From Myxococcales bacterium (GTDB taxonomy: Bacteria; Myxococcota_A; Polyangia; Polyangiales; Polyangiaceae): DNA of 45,947 nucleotides. Every line of letters begins with the position of its first letter. The first letter of the stretch is position 1. The notes below the pieces were generated by a model. The model searched no databases, was not told the DNA's origin, and saw only the letters and a program-made list of their open reading frames with translations. Shown in pieces: positions 24,810-32,989 of this stretch. Location: positions 1 through 45,947 of the forward strand of contig JANYHK010000100.1 of assembly GCA_025359105.1 (NCBI GenBank), written 5' to 3'. The position numbers and the translations under genes were made by a program.

Positions 24810-26438
24810 CTAGGAACGAGGATACAGACTCGGCCGAGCGCGCGAGGACGGGGTTGCCGCGGTGGCTCGTTCAAGTCGTGGCGGCCAAACGCGGAACGTC
24901 ACCCGCGTGAACCAATCGTCCATGTAGAGGCCCCTGAGGAGGTGGGGCTGAATGAAGCGCGCGAATCGGCCGCTCGGGCTCGTCTGCAGGACCGTCTGGG
25001 CGATGAAGAGCGCGACAAGCGCTCCGACGACGAGCGACCACTCCAGAGAAGACTTGGCGTCCGCCTCGATCGAAGGGGCGATCGAAGGCGCGAGGGCGTC
25101 GAAGACTGCGTGCCCGGCGAAGTACGCTGCCGCAGCTCCCGCAGTGAAGAGTGCGGCGAGCGCGAACGCGCGCCTTCCCGCGGCAAGGGCTCGGCTGATC
25201 ATGGGAACGAAGCTCATGAGCAGCACGAGCGCGAGCGGCCCCAGCGACGGGGACGCGTGCAGCGAGCTCGAGGTGAACGCTGCGTAGAACGGTGCGGCCG
25301 CGATGCACAGCACCGCGACGCCCACCGCAATGAAACCCAGAGACGGCCGCGAGGGCCGCACGAGCGACGCGCCTCGCCAGGTCTGCACGACGGAGCCCGA
25401 CGTCAAGAATGCGTGGGCCTTGTAGAACGAGTGCGCGAGAAGGTGGAGGAGCGCCAGGTGCCACACGCCGAGACCGCACTGCACGAGCATGAATCCCATC
25501 TGCGCGATCGTGGACCAAGCGAGCGCCACCTTGATGGTCACCCGCGTCGTCATCACGAGCGACCCGATGATGGCCGTAAACAGACCGACGCCCACGAGCA
25601 CACCTTGCGCGATCGCGGCATGCGCCATGAGGGGGCTGAGCCTGATCATCACGAAGCCGCCGATGTTCACGACGCCCGCGTGAAGGAGAGCGGACACCGG
25701 CGTGGGCGCCTCCATCACCTGCAACATCCACCCGTGAAAGGGGAGCTGCGCGGTCTTGAGAAGGACTCCGAACACGAGAAGCACCGTCGCAAGATGGAGG
25801 GGTGGCGAAAGCGCCCCTCTTGCTTGCGCAAACGCGTTCACCTCGTCGATGCGCAGCGACCCGACCTCGGTCGACACCAGCGCGAGCGCCGCGAAGAAGC
25901 ACATGTCGGCGACCCGATTGAGAAGGAACTTCTTGTGCGCCACGATGATGGCTTGGCGGCGCGTTCGATAGAACGTGAGGAGCTGGTGCAAGAAGAGCTC
26001 CGTCGTGATCCAGGCTGCGACGAGGACCGCGAAGTGATTCGAGATCACGAGGAGGGTGACCGACGCGACCGTCAGCAGCAGTGAGCGCACGTAGCGCTCG
26101 AGCCCGCTCTCTCCGGCGAGATAGGTCCGCGAATAGCGGACCACGATGATCGCGAGCGCAGAGACCAGGAGCAGCATCGCGCTCGAGACGAGATCGAGGT
26201 CAATCTGGTCGTAGAACGTCGAACCGACCCGCTGCCCGCGCAGGCCGTAGCCAAGCAGGGAAAAGAGGGCATGGAGCGTGACCGCCAGGACGGAGAGCGC
26301 GGCGGTCACGAGCGTCACGCGGGACGCGGTACCGAACGGGGAGCGCCGCGACAAGAGCAGCGCACCCGCGAAGAGAGTCGTCGGCACGAGCAACGCCAGG
26401 ACGAGCGGCAACAACGGCAGCAGGTCACTGGCTCCCAT
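24810..26438 (-). CDS. dabB: DabB, membrane subunit of the inorganic carbon pump (NuoL-like)
   Basis: 542 aa with about 13-14 membrane helices. It belongs to the proton-conducting NADH-quinone oxidoreductase subunit 5/antiporter family: LPFHGWMLQVMEAPTPVSALLHAGVVN is the family signature, with the conserved Lys and His (LLKTAQLPFHGW, LLAHSFYKAHAFL) of the ion path. Next to dabA, and shorter than complex I NuoL, it is DabB: it couples cation flow to CO2/bicarbonate capture by DabA. First gene of the minus-strand unit. Confidence 0.93.
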   Translation of the reverse strand: MGASDLLPLLPLVLALLVPTTLFAGALLLSRRSPFGTASRVTLVTAALSVLAVTLHALFSLLGYGLRGQRVGSTFYDQIDLDLVSSAMLLLVSALAIIVVRYSRTYLAGESGLERYVRSLLLTVASVTLLVISNHFAVLVAAWITTELFLHQLLTFYRTRRQAIIVAHKKFLLNRVADMCFFAALALVSTEVGSLRIDEVNAFAQARGALSPPLHLATVLLVFGVLLKTAQLPFHGWMLQVMEAPTPVSALLHAGVVNIGGFVMIRLSPLMAHAAIAQGVLVGVGLFTAIIGSLVMTTRVTIKVALAWSTIAQMGFMLVQCGLGVWHLALLHLLAHSFYKAHAFLTSGSVVQTWRGASLVRPSRPSLGFIAVGVAVLCIAAAPFYAAFTSSSLHASPSLGPLALVLLMSFVPMISRALAAGRRAFALAALFTAGAAAAYFAGHAVFDALAPSIAPSIEADAKSSLEWSLVVGALVALFIAQTVLQTSPSGRFARFIQPHLLRGLYMDDWFTRVTFRVWPPRLERATAATPSSRARPSLYPRS

Positions 26439-26503
26439 GCGTCAACGTGGTCTACACGGACGCCGGTGTGAGGGCGAGGACAAATGCCGTCGATCTCGAA
26501 GGC

Positions 26504-26534
26504 TTGACATTCAATAAGCCACGGCTTATTGAAT
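26504..26534 (+). promoter_or_regulatory. ArsR operator: perfect 26-bp palindrome over the promoter
   Basis: ATTCAATAAGCC-ac-GGCTTATTGAAT (26509-26534) has two perfect 12-bp arms and ends 4 nt before GTG 26539. A consensus -35 (TTGACA, 26504-26509) overlaps its left end, and TATTGA (26527-26532), 17 bp later, is a weak -10. A bound dimer would block the polymerase, the usual ArsR autorepression. It lies between the operon and divergent dabB, so it could also affect dabBA. Confidence 0.8.
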
Positions 26535-26538
26535 TGGG

Positions 26539-26856
26539 GTGCTGAGCCAGGACCGTGTCTTCCGCGCCCTGGCAGATCCGAGCCGTCGGGCGATCTTCGA
26601 GCGGCTGACGAAGGGCGAGGCGGCCGTCCGGGACCTCGTCCCTCGCGGCGGCATTTCGCAGCCGGCCGTGTCTCAGCATCTCGCGGTGCTTCGTGAGGCT
26701 GGCCTCGTCGCCGAGCGGCGCGAGGGCCGCCTGGTCTACTACCGCGTGAAGCTGTCAGGGCTGCGCCCGCTCGTCGATTGGATCACGCACTACCAAGCTT
26801 TCTGGGTCGAACGGCTCGATGGACTTCGAGCTCTGCTCGAGGAGATGGACGAATGA
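26539..26856 (+). CDS. ArsR-family transcriptional repressor (SdpR-like)
   Basis: 105 aa from GTG 26539. FRALADPSRRAIFERL, then a winged helix-turn-helix with GGISQPAVSQHLAVLREAGLVAERREGRLVYYRV, is the canonical short ArsR fold. No Cys is present, so classic metal sensing by thiolates is unlikely. The C-terminal helices resemble the group usually paired with an SRPBCC/AHSA1 gene, as here. It most likely represses its own operon through the adjacent palindrome. No Shine-Dalgarno is visible before the GTG; translation from a leaderless mRNA is possible. Confidence 0.93.
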   Translation: MLSQDRVFRALADPSRRAIFERLTKGEAAVRDLVPRGGISQPAVSQHLAVLREAGLVAERREGRLVYYRVKLSGLRPLVDWITHYQAFWVERLDGLRALLEEMDE

Positions 26857-27293
26857 ACGACAAGGCCGAAGACACGCAGTCGATCTCGATGGAGCTCGAC
26901 CTCCCGCACGCTCCCGCGAAGGTCTGGCGCGCGCTCACCGAGCCCGCGCTGCTCGTGAAGTGGCTCATGGCGACCGACATGCAGCCCCTGGTCGGGAAGG
27001 CCTTCACGTTCAAGGCGCCGTCGTCGCCGCAATGGGACGGGACCGTGAGCTGCGAGATGCACGAAGTCGAGCCGCACACGCGCCTTCGCTATTCGTGGGG
27101 CGGCGGCGGCCTCGACGGCACCGTGGTCACGTGGACCCTGACGCCGACGAAGACGGGCGGTACGCTGCTTCGTCTGGAGCACTCGGGGTTCCGGCTTGCC
27201 AAAGGGCAGGCGAGGTTCTTCGAGGGCGCCAAGATGGGCTGGCAGTGGATGGCGGGCCAGCGGCTGGGCCAGGTGCTGGCGGAGGTCCCGTGA
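26853..27293 (+). CDS. SRPBCC/AHSA1-domain protein
   Basis: 146 aa; ATG overlaps the arsR stop. The order LPHAPAKVWRALTEPALLVKWL, a middle Trp-Asp-Gly turn, the RLRYSWGG strand, and GWQWMAGQRLGQVL as the final helix is the START-like AHSA1 fold with a hydrophobic pocket. Such ArsR partners probably bind a small hydrophobic ligand; no ligand is known. Cytosolic. Confidence 0.92.
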   Translation: MNDKAEDTQSISMELDLPHAPAKVWRALTEPALLVKWLMATDMQPLVGKAFTFKAPSSPQWDGTVSCEMHEVEPHTRLRYSWGGGGLDGTVVTWTLTPTKTGGTLLRLEHSGFRLAKGQARFFEGAKMGWQWMAGQRLGQVLAEVP

Positions 27294-27733
27294 AACGAGG
27301 GAACGTGAAGCCGACGAGTCGTCCGGGTGGCGAGGCCGCCTCAGCGAAGATCACCAAGCGGATCGAAGAGCTGGGCGATTGGAGAGGGGACACCCTCGCT
27401 CAGGTTCGTCGGCTCATCCACGATGCCGATCCCCACATCGAGGAGGAGTGGAAATGGATGGGCACCCCCGTCTTTTCCCATGACGGAATCGTCTGCACGG
27501 GGGAGTCGTACAAGCAGGTCGTGAAGCTCACCTTCGCCCGCGGAGCCGCCATCGAAGATCCGAAGAAGCTCTTCAACTCCAGCCTGGAGGGGAACGTGCG
27601 GCGGGCGATCGACATCCGCGAAGGGGAGAAGATCAACGAAGCGGCCCTCAAGCAACTCGTCCGCGCCGCGGTGGCGGCCAACTCCGCAGCGCTCGCAGAG
27701 CGGGCAGCCAAGAAGAAGAAAGTGAAGCGATGA
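27290..27733 (+). CDS. DUF1801 domain protein
   Basis: 147 aa from GTG 27290, again a 4-nt overlap. DWRGDTLAQVRRLIHDADPHIEEEWKW, then a central sheet (PVFSHDGIVCTGESYKQVVKLTF) and a tail ending in poly-Lys (KKKKVKR), match the DUF1801/YdhG-like fold. The function is unknown; the basic tail may touch nucleic acid. Third gene of the ArsR operon. Confidence 0.88.
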   Translation: MKRGNVKPTSRPGGEAASAKITKRIEELGDWRGDTLAQVRRLIHDADPHIEEEWKWMGTPVFSHDGIVCTGESYKQVVKLTFARGAAIEDPKKLFNSSLEGNVRRAIDIREGEKINEAALKQLVRAAVAANSAALAERAAKKKKVKR

Positions 27734-27936
27734 ACCGCACCGTCCTCGTCCTGACCGCCGTCTCCTGACAGCCCAAGACATTCGACCCCCACGCTGGCGA
27801 GCTGGCCGAGGTCGACGACGAGCCCGCCTGGGCACGGACGTTGCGTAAGGCATCCGGTACCGGCGCGGCGTGGCCCATCGGGTTCACGCGGCGTCGTCCA
27901 CCGGACACCCCGTCCGAGAAAGACAAAAGGATCGTC
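27730..27936 (+). pseudogene. Possible fourth operon gene, stopped after 12 codons
   Basis: An ATG overlapping the DUF1801 stop opens MNRTVLVLTAVS, then TGA (27766-27768). The same frame goes on for over 50 codons that read like protein (KTFDPHAGELAEVDDEPAW) and runs into the lipoprotein gene. It may be the head of a lost gene, or just a chance open frame. No Sec-insertion context was recognised. Confidence 0.3.
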
Positions 27937-28632
27937 ATGGTCAGCGCCCGACTCCTCTTCGCCGCCGCCTCTGCGCTCGCGATCACCCTGATGGCATGCG
28001 GCGGCAGCAGCGACGGCACCAGCCTCACGAGGGGCAACGCCGCGCCGGCCGGCGGCTCCTCGTCGGGCGGATCTTCGTCGGGCGGGTCTTCTTCGGGATC
28101 GGTGCCGCCTCAGAAGGATGGCGGCGTCACGCCGAGCAACGACGCGGGGAGCGGCGGCGACAGCGCGACGGCAGCGCCCGATCTCTGCAAGCCGTACGTC
28201 GGCAGGTGGCTCGCGACGGTCGATCCGGGCGCCGTGGCGACCGGGACGGATACCTCCGCTCTGGGCGGAAGCATTCCGTTCGGCGGCACCATCGACTTCA
28301 CGTTCACACACGACGAAGCGGACGTCCCGAACGTCCTCGATTTCACGGGAACTGCGACCATCCAGGCTGCAGGCCAGACGATCACGCAGCCCATCGTGCC
28401 GGCGAAGTCGCCCACCGGCGATCCCAAGGACAGCACGTGCGAAGCGGGTGTCTTGCACTTCCTCGGAGAGGCGAACGTCTCCGGTATCGGCAACGTCCTC
28501 TTCGCGGTCGAAGGGCACCTCGACACGAGCGTCACGCCGACCGTGGGCCAGGGAACGTTCACGATGAAGACGAAGGACGACAACGGCGCCGCGCTCTCGG
28601 GCGACGGCACGCTCCACATGGTCCGCAAGTAG
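27937..28632 (+). CDS. Lipoprotein with Gly/Ser linker, unknown function
   Basis: 231 aa. The signal ends LMAC (Cys21). Residues 38-54 are three GGSSS units coded by 15-bp tandem repeats. The exported domain (about 80-231) is beta-rich with two Cys (DLCKPYVGRW, STCEAGV) and alternating hydrophobic strands, suggesting a small beta-barrel or lipocalin-like fold; no family is recognised. AAAGG before ATG 27937 serves as ribosome site. A strong terminator follows at 28699. Confidence 0.78.
   Translation: MVSARLLFAAASALAITLMACGGSSDGTSLTRGNAAPAGGSSSGGSSSGGSSSGSVPPQKDGGVTPSNDAGSGGDSATAAPDLCKPYVGRWLATVDPGAVATGTDTSALGGSIPFGGTIDFTFTHDEADVPNVLDFTGTATIQAAGQTITQPIVPAKSPTGDPKDSTCEAGVLHFLGEANVSGIGNVLFAVEGHLDTSVTPTVGQGTFTMKTKDDNGAALSGDGTLHMVRK
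28051..28095 (+). repeat. Three tandem 15-bp units coding GGSSS
   Basis: Units at 28051, 28066 and 28081 differ only at silent or third positions. They code the flexible linker of the lipoprotein and can change in copy number. Confidence 0.75.
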
Positions 28633-28698
28633 CCTGCCGGGAGACGCCGAGGATCCCATGGCTCGCCCTTAGGAAAAATCCGGTGTGACTCGCAGAAC

Positions 28699-28746
28699 GC
28701 GCCGACGCTCTCCACTCGATGGAGGCGTCGGCGCTTTCGTTTTGTT
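28699..28746 (+). terminator. Rho-independent terminator
   Basis: A 10-bp GC stem (GCGCCGACGC with GCGTCGGCGC) continues inward after one bulged T into a 5-bp stem (CTCCA with TGGAG) around the loop CTCGA, and is followed by TTTCGTTTTGTT. It lies 66 bp after the lipoprotein stop. Confidence 0.8.
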
Positions 28747-28894
28747 GCGCGTCGCTCGCGACGGCGCACGGAAGGATCCACCTCCTGTGATCCGTCCGAC
28801 CAGGGTCACCGATCGCGTGGTGCGCCGGGTGACGCGTGTCAGCGGAAAATTCGCGGTGCGAGCCCGGAGGGCGGGTCGTCTTTGCGCTCGGCGC

Positions 28895-30274
28895 TCAGCG
28901 GACGGACGCCGGCGGCGATGGCGACGGCGCGTGCGTCGAAGCTGCGCACGCGCGGTAGCCGAAGCCCGCGACGAGCGCCGAGCTGGCGAAGAGGAGCACC
29001 GCCACGAGCGGCGAGAGACCGGTGCGCTGATCGCGTCGGTAGCGGCGACGCTCCACCAGCGGCGGCGCCACGGACGAAGATGCGTGCGCGGGAACAGGCG
29101 GCGCCGACGGCAGACGCACGGCGGCAGGCTCGGCGCGGGGTGGCGGCGGCGTATGGAGCGGCCGCGGTATCATCGGCATCGTCGAGTCGGCCCACAGCAT
29201 CTCCGGGGCGTCGGGCGCCGGCGCCTCCGCGAACGGCTCGAGCGCGTTGGCGAGATCGTCGACGGCGGCGAAGCGCTCGCCCGGCGACTTGGCGAGGCAG
29301 CGCATCACGATGCGCTCGAGCGCATCCGGCACCTCGCGCCGCAACTCGCGGAGCGGCTTCGGATCCTTCATGAGGATCATCGCCGAGAGCAGCGTCCACG
29401 ACGGCGCCGCGAACGGCCGCTGCCCGGCCAGCATCTCGTACAGGCAAGCGCCGAGCGCCCAGACGTCGACGCGTGCGTCCACGCTGCTCGAGTCCTGCAG
29501 CTGCTCGGGAGCCATGTAGCACGGCGTGCCGAGCAGCACGCCCGCCTGCGTGACGCCCGATTGCTCCGGCGAATCGATCGTCACCGCTTGCTGCTCGACC
29601 TTCGCGAGCCCGAAGTCGAGCACCTTCACGACAGCCTGCCCGCGCGGGCCCTTCGTCACGAAGATGTTCTGCGGCTTGATGTCGCGATGGATGATGCCGT
29701 TCGCGTGCGCCTCGGCGATCGCTTCGCACGCTTCGAGCGTGTAGCGGACCGCGGCATCGACGGGCAAGACCTCCTGCTCGGCGAGGATCGACGCGATGTC
29801 CTGCCCCTCCAGGTACTCCATGACGAGGTACGGCGCGCCCGACGGCAGCCTGCCGACGTCGTGGATGCGAACGACGTGCTCGCTCTTGAGGCGCGCGGCG
29901 GCGCGCGCTTCGCGGGAGAAGCGGCGGACCATGTCCTCGTCGTCGAGCATGTCATCGAGCATGAACTTGAGAGCGACGCGCGTGCCGAGCTCGAGGTGCT
30001 TCGCGGCGACGACCATCCCCATGCCGCCGCCCCCGAGGAGGCGTTCGATGCGGTACTTGCCGTCGATCACGTCCCCGCGGCGGAACGGCTCCTTGGCGTT
30101 CCCGCTCGCGCGCGTGGCGATGCGCCCCCGGCACGTCACGCAGTCGACGATGTGGCTCTGCGCGACGAGCGACTCGTCGTCGCTCGCGCCGCCGTCGCAG
30201 AGACGGCGCACCTGTTCGTCGCTCAAGCAGGCCGCCTTCGCGGCGCTCTCGTCGGGCACGGCCTCCGCCTCCAT
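28895..30274 (-). CDS. Membrane Ser/Thr protein kinase with N-terminal zinc finger
   Basis: 459 aa from ATG 30274. Residues 17-50 resemble the zinc finger of anti-sigma factors (His41, Cys45, Cys48). The Hanks-type kinase domain (about 70-345) is complete: glycine loop LLGGGGMGMV, Lys103, HRDIKPQN (His196-Asp198), DFG (Asp220), GTPCYMAPEQ. A Pro-rich linker and one membrane helix near 425-445 (LVAVLLFASSALVAGFGY) follow, leaving a tail of about 15 residues outside. It should phosphorylate proteins in the cytosol; the finger may bind a partner or sense redox/zinc. Next gene upstream on the same strand is a lipoprotein 80 bp away. Confidence 0.93.
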   Translation of the reverse strand: MEAEAVPDESAAKAACLSDEQVRRLCDGGASDDESLVAQSHIVDCVTCRGRIATRASGNAKEPFRRGDVIDGKYRIERLLGGGGMGMVVAAKHLELGTRVALKFMLDDMLDDEDMVRRFSREARAAARLKSEHVVRIHDVGRLPSGAPYLVMEYLEGQDIASILAEQEVLPVDAAVRYTLEACEAIAEAHANGIIHRDIKPQNIFVTKGPRGQAVVKVLDFGLAKVEQQAVTIDSPEQSGVTQAGVLLGTPCYMAPEQLQDSSSVDARVDVWALGACLYEMLAGQRPFAAPSWTLLSAMILMKDPKPLRELRREVPDALERIVMRCLAKSPGERFAAVDDLANALEPFAEAPAPDAPEMLWADSTMPMIPRPLHTPPPPRAEPAAVRLPSAPPVPAHASSSVAPPLVERRRYRRDQRTGLSPLVAVLLFASSALVAGFGYRACAASTHAPSPSPPASVR

Positions 30275-30279
30275 CCGAC

Positions 30280-30285
30280 AAGGTA
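30280..30285 (-). promoter_or_regulatory. Candidate -10 box (TACCTT) of the kinase gene
   Basis: Ends 5 nt before ATG 30274: probably a leaderless mRNA. Confidence 0.35.
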
Positions 30286-30354
30286 TCACGTCGCGGGGGT
30301 GCCACCGCACTGCGTCGCGGGGGTGGCGGGAAATTGCGAACGAGCCGGCGCCGT

Positions 30355-31386
30355 TCACGGCGGAGGGCAACTCACCGGCTTGGTGTCGACGACCACGTCG
30401 TCGATCCACACGTCGAGCGGCGCGTTCATCGGGTGGAAGCTCCACGCGCCGGCGAAGAGCTGCGTGGCGGCAGGCCCATACCAAGGCGAGACCACCGGCG
30501 TCGGGGCCACGCATCCGTTGCCGTGATCGTCGACGGACAAGATCGGCGCGGCGGCGGTGTCCTTGACCATGCGCAGCTTGCGCGCCACCGAATCCATCTC
30601 GAAGGCCACGCACGCCCACGCCGCCGTGGGCATCGGCGTGGCGCTTTGCGACGAGCAGTCGTGAAAGCCGTCCGCTCCCTGGGCCGAGAGGCCGTACACG
30701 AAGCTGTAGGTGTTGACGCCGTTCTTCGGGAGCGAGCTCATGATGTACGAGGCGTTGCGGCCGGCCGCCGGTGAGGCAGGGTCGGCGCCGCCGTTCACGC
30801 CGAAGAACGTCCAGTGGATGCTCGTGCCGTTGGGGTCGATGTACATCATCATCCGCCCGTACAGGTGCGTCGGCTTGCCGGCGAACACCGGCAGAGCGCC
30901 GTCGGCGAAGAGGCGGCCGCCGGCGGTGACCGTGTTGTCGATGTGGACGTGGAGCGCGCTGGCGCCGGAGATCTTGTGCGCTCCATCGAGGCCCATCGTG
31001 GCGCCCGTCTGCAGCGCCGCGTGCCACGGTCCGAGCTTCTGCTTGTCGGCGATGGCGGTGATTCCCGGATAGCTCTCGAATTTTTCGCAGAAGAGGGCGC
31101 TGCCGCACGGATCGGGCGTGGCCGCGTCGCCGGCCGCGTCGCCGGAGCCCGCGTCGGTGCCGCCGCTCGAGCCACTGGTGCCGCTCGAGCCACTGCTGCC
31201 ACTGCTGCCACTGGTGCCGCTCGAGCCGCCCGAGGACGTGGAGCTGCTTCCGCTCGAGCCTCCGGAGCTCGCCGCGGCGTCCCCGCCGCTGGGCGTGCCG
31301 GTGGTCTGGTCGCCGCCACAGGCGGCCGCCGCGACCGCGCCGCAGATCAAGAACCGTGACCAGCTCGTTCGCGCGGGGCTTCGCAT
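30355..31386 (-). CDS. Lipoprotein with long Ser/Gly linker and beta-sandwich domain
   Basis: 343 aa. The signal ends AAAC (Cys23). Residues 38-82 are an almost pure Ser/Gly/Thr linker coded by imperfect repeats (about 31150-31275). The domain (about 92-343) begins CGSALFCEKFESYP and includes ALHVHIDNTV, GRMMMYIDPNG, HWTFFGVNGG and a late WIDDVVVDT strand. That pattern is typical of concanavalin A-like/polysaccharide lyase-type beta-jelly-roll proteins that bind or act on glycans. No catalytic residues are assigned. Anchored on the cell envelope. Confidence 0.8.
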   Translation of the reverse strand: MRSPARTSWSRFLICGAVAAAACGGDQTTGTPSGGDAAASSGGSSGSSSTSSGGSSGTSGSSGSSGSSGTSGSSGGTDAGSGDAAGDAATPDPCGSALFCEKFESYPGITAIADKQKLGPWHAALQTGATMGLDGAHKISGASALHVHIDNTVTAGGRLFADGALPVFAGKPTHLYGRMMMYIDPNGTSIHWTFFGVNGGADPASPAAGRNASYIMSSLPKNGVNTYSFVYGLSAQGADGFHDCSSQSATPMPTAAWACVAFEMDSVARKLRMVKDTAAAPILSVDDHGNGCVAPTPVVSPWYGPAATQLFAGAWSFHPMNAPLDVWIDDVVVDTKPVSCPPP

Positions 31387-31406
31387 CGCGGACCTGCCTT
31401 TCGGTC

Positions 31407-31412
31407 ATGATA
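31407..31412 (-). promoter_or_regulatory. Candidate -10 box (TATCAT)
   Basis: Ends 20 nt before ATG 31386, with AAGGCAGG as a ribosome site between; a short normal leader. Confidence 0.3.
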
Positions 31413-31455
31413 CCTCGACCGGAGCCGGCTTGCGCCCCCGAGCGAAGCAGCCCTC

Positions 31456-32958
31456 TCAGGCCGCGCCGCCATCGGGCGCGAGGGAGCCGTCGGGCTTCGG
31501 CGTCTCCTTGTCCGTGATGAGCTTGCGCAGGAGCGGTGTCAGCAGGACGAGGAGGACACCGACCGCGAGGCTTCCCGCGCCCAGCTCCGCGAAGAGGGTC
31601 GAGTAGACGGGGTTGGTCGCCCCTGCGCTGCCCTCGCTCGGCTCGGGCACCATGCCCGAGAAGTCTCCTGCGAACAGCGAGGCCACGCCGGTCACGAGCA
31701 TCCACGCGCCCATCATCACGCCTTGGTACTGGCGCGGCGCGAGCTTGCCGATCATCGCGTAGCCGACGGGCGAGATGAGGAGCTCCCCGATGCTCTGCAG
31801 CACGTAGCTCGCGAAGAGCCACCTGAACGCGACCATCCCCCTGCCGTCGGCCATGGCGATGCCCACCGGGAGCGCGAGGAACCCGAGCCCCATCAGGAGG
31901 AGCGACGCGGAGAATTGCCGGGGGACGTCGATCCGCAAGCCCCGCGCGCGCAGCCGGGTGAATAGGGCTGCCACGAGGGGGCCGCCCACGACGATGACCA
32001 CCGTGTTGATGTTCGAGATCCACTGGGGCGCAATCTCGACACCCCACACCTTGCGGTCGACGTTGTTGACCGCGAACAGCTGCAGCCCGCTCGGGGCCAT
32101 CTGGTAGAGGGCCCAGAACACGAGCGAACCGAGCGTGAGGATCAGATACGCCCACATGTTGTTCCGCTCGCGCGCGTCGCGATGCTTGAACGCGAGCCAC
32201 GCCAAGGAGAGCGCCACGACAGCGCTGATGGCCTTCACCAGCGTCTCGGTGCCGTGGGGGTGCTGGAGGAGAAACCATACGATGGGCACGAGGCCGGCCA
32301 GGATGAACAGCCCCGCCGTGAAGCGACGCCGGAACGCCCGCGCATCGACCTCCGCGAGAGGCGTGTCCCGGTCGGCCAGCGTCTTCCAGTAGATGCTGGC
32401 GAGGACGATGGCCATGATGTTTCCGACGGTCGCGAAGATGAACAGGCCCGAGTAGTTCTCGGTCAGCTGGTAGTGACCCGCCGCGGTGAAGCCGATGAAA
32501 AACCCGACGTTCATGCCCGCGTAGTTCCAGAGGAAGGCCCCCTCTCGGCGGACGTCGTCCGGTTTGAACCTCTGCGTGAGCATCATGTTCAGGCAGGTGA
32601 CGTTGAGCCCGCTGCCGGTCAGAAACAGCGCGAGCCCCCAGTACAAGAGGCCGACCGTCCCGCCGGAGATGCAGCCGCAGCCGACGACTTGCAGGGCCAT
32701 TCCGCCCACGAACAGCGTCCGGTTGCTCAGGAAGCGACCGCCGAGGTAGCCGCCGAAGAGGTGCAACCCGTAGTTGAACGCGCCGAACACGCCCATGACC
32801 GCGGTCGCGTCCTTCGTCGAGAAGTGCAGGTGCTTGGTCGCGTACAGGACGAGGGTCGAGTACAGCACCGCGAATCCCAGCGTGGAGAAGAGCTGGACGA
32901 AGAAGAGCACCCCGGCGCCGTCGGGGATCCTTGCGAGGCGACTCTTCAACGATGACAA
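31456..32958 (-). CDS. POT/PTR-family proton-dependent peptide transporter
   Basis: 500 aa, about 12-14 membrane helices. The first helix region (SLKSRLARIPDGAGVLFFVQLFST), FLWNYAGMNVGFFIG (the PTR2 signature region) and QSIGELLISPVGYAMIGKLAP are typical of proton/oligopeptide symporters. It probably imports di- or tripeptides into the cytosol. It lies 31 bp behind the esterase gene on the same strand, so both may form one unit. Confidence 0.88.
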   Translation of the reverse strand: MSSLKSRLARIPDGAGVLFFVQLFSTLGFAVLYSTLVLYATKHLHFSTKDATAVMGVFGAFNYGLHLFGGYLGGRFLSNRTLFVGGMALQVVGCGCISGGTVGLLYWGLALFLTGSGLNVTCLNMMLTQRFKPDDVRREGAFLWNYAGMNVGFFIGFTAAGHYQLTENYSGLFIFATVGNIMAIVLASIYWKTLADRDTPLAEVDARAFRRRFTAGLFILAGLVPIVWFLLQHPHGTETLVKAISAVVALSLAWLAFKHRDARERNNMWAYLILTLGSLVFWALYQMAPSGLQLFAVNNVDRKVWGVEIAPQWISNINTVVIVVGGPLVAALFTRLRARGLRIDVPRQFSASLLLMGLGFLALPVGIAMADGRGMVAFRWLFASYVLQSIGELLISPVGYAMIGKLAPRQYQGVMMGAWMLVTGVASLFAGDFSGMVPEPSEGSAGATNPVYSTLFAELGAGSLAVGVLLVLLTPLLRKLITDKETPKPDGSLAPDGGAA

Positions 32959-32989
32959 GGTTCTCTCCTGGGGGCGGGGGGCCGGCGCC

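Noticed and set aside
27766-27768. TGA as selenocysteine
   Set aside because: No Cys-like redox motif around it and no recognised insertion hairpin after it; decay or chance explains it better.
31150-31275. CRISPR-like short repeats
   Set aside because: The repeats are imperfect, code for a Ser/Gly linker inside a lipoprotein, and have no spacers.
28895-32278. A single 1127-codon open frame on the minus strand spanning the kinase, a lipoprotein and part of the transporter
   Set aside because: Only the last 459 codons read like protein. The rest is an Arg/Gly/His-rich shadow of genes in other frames.
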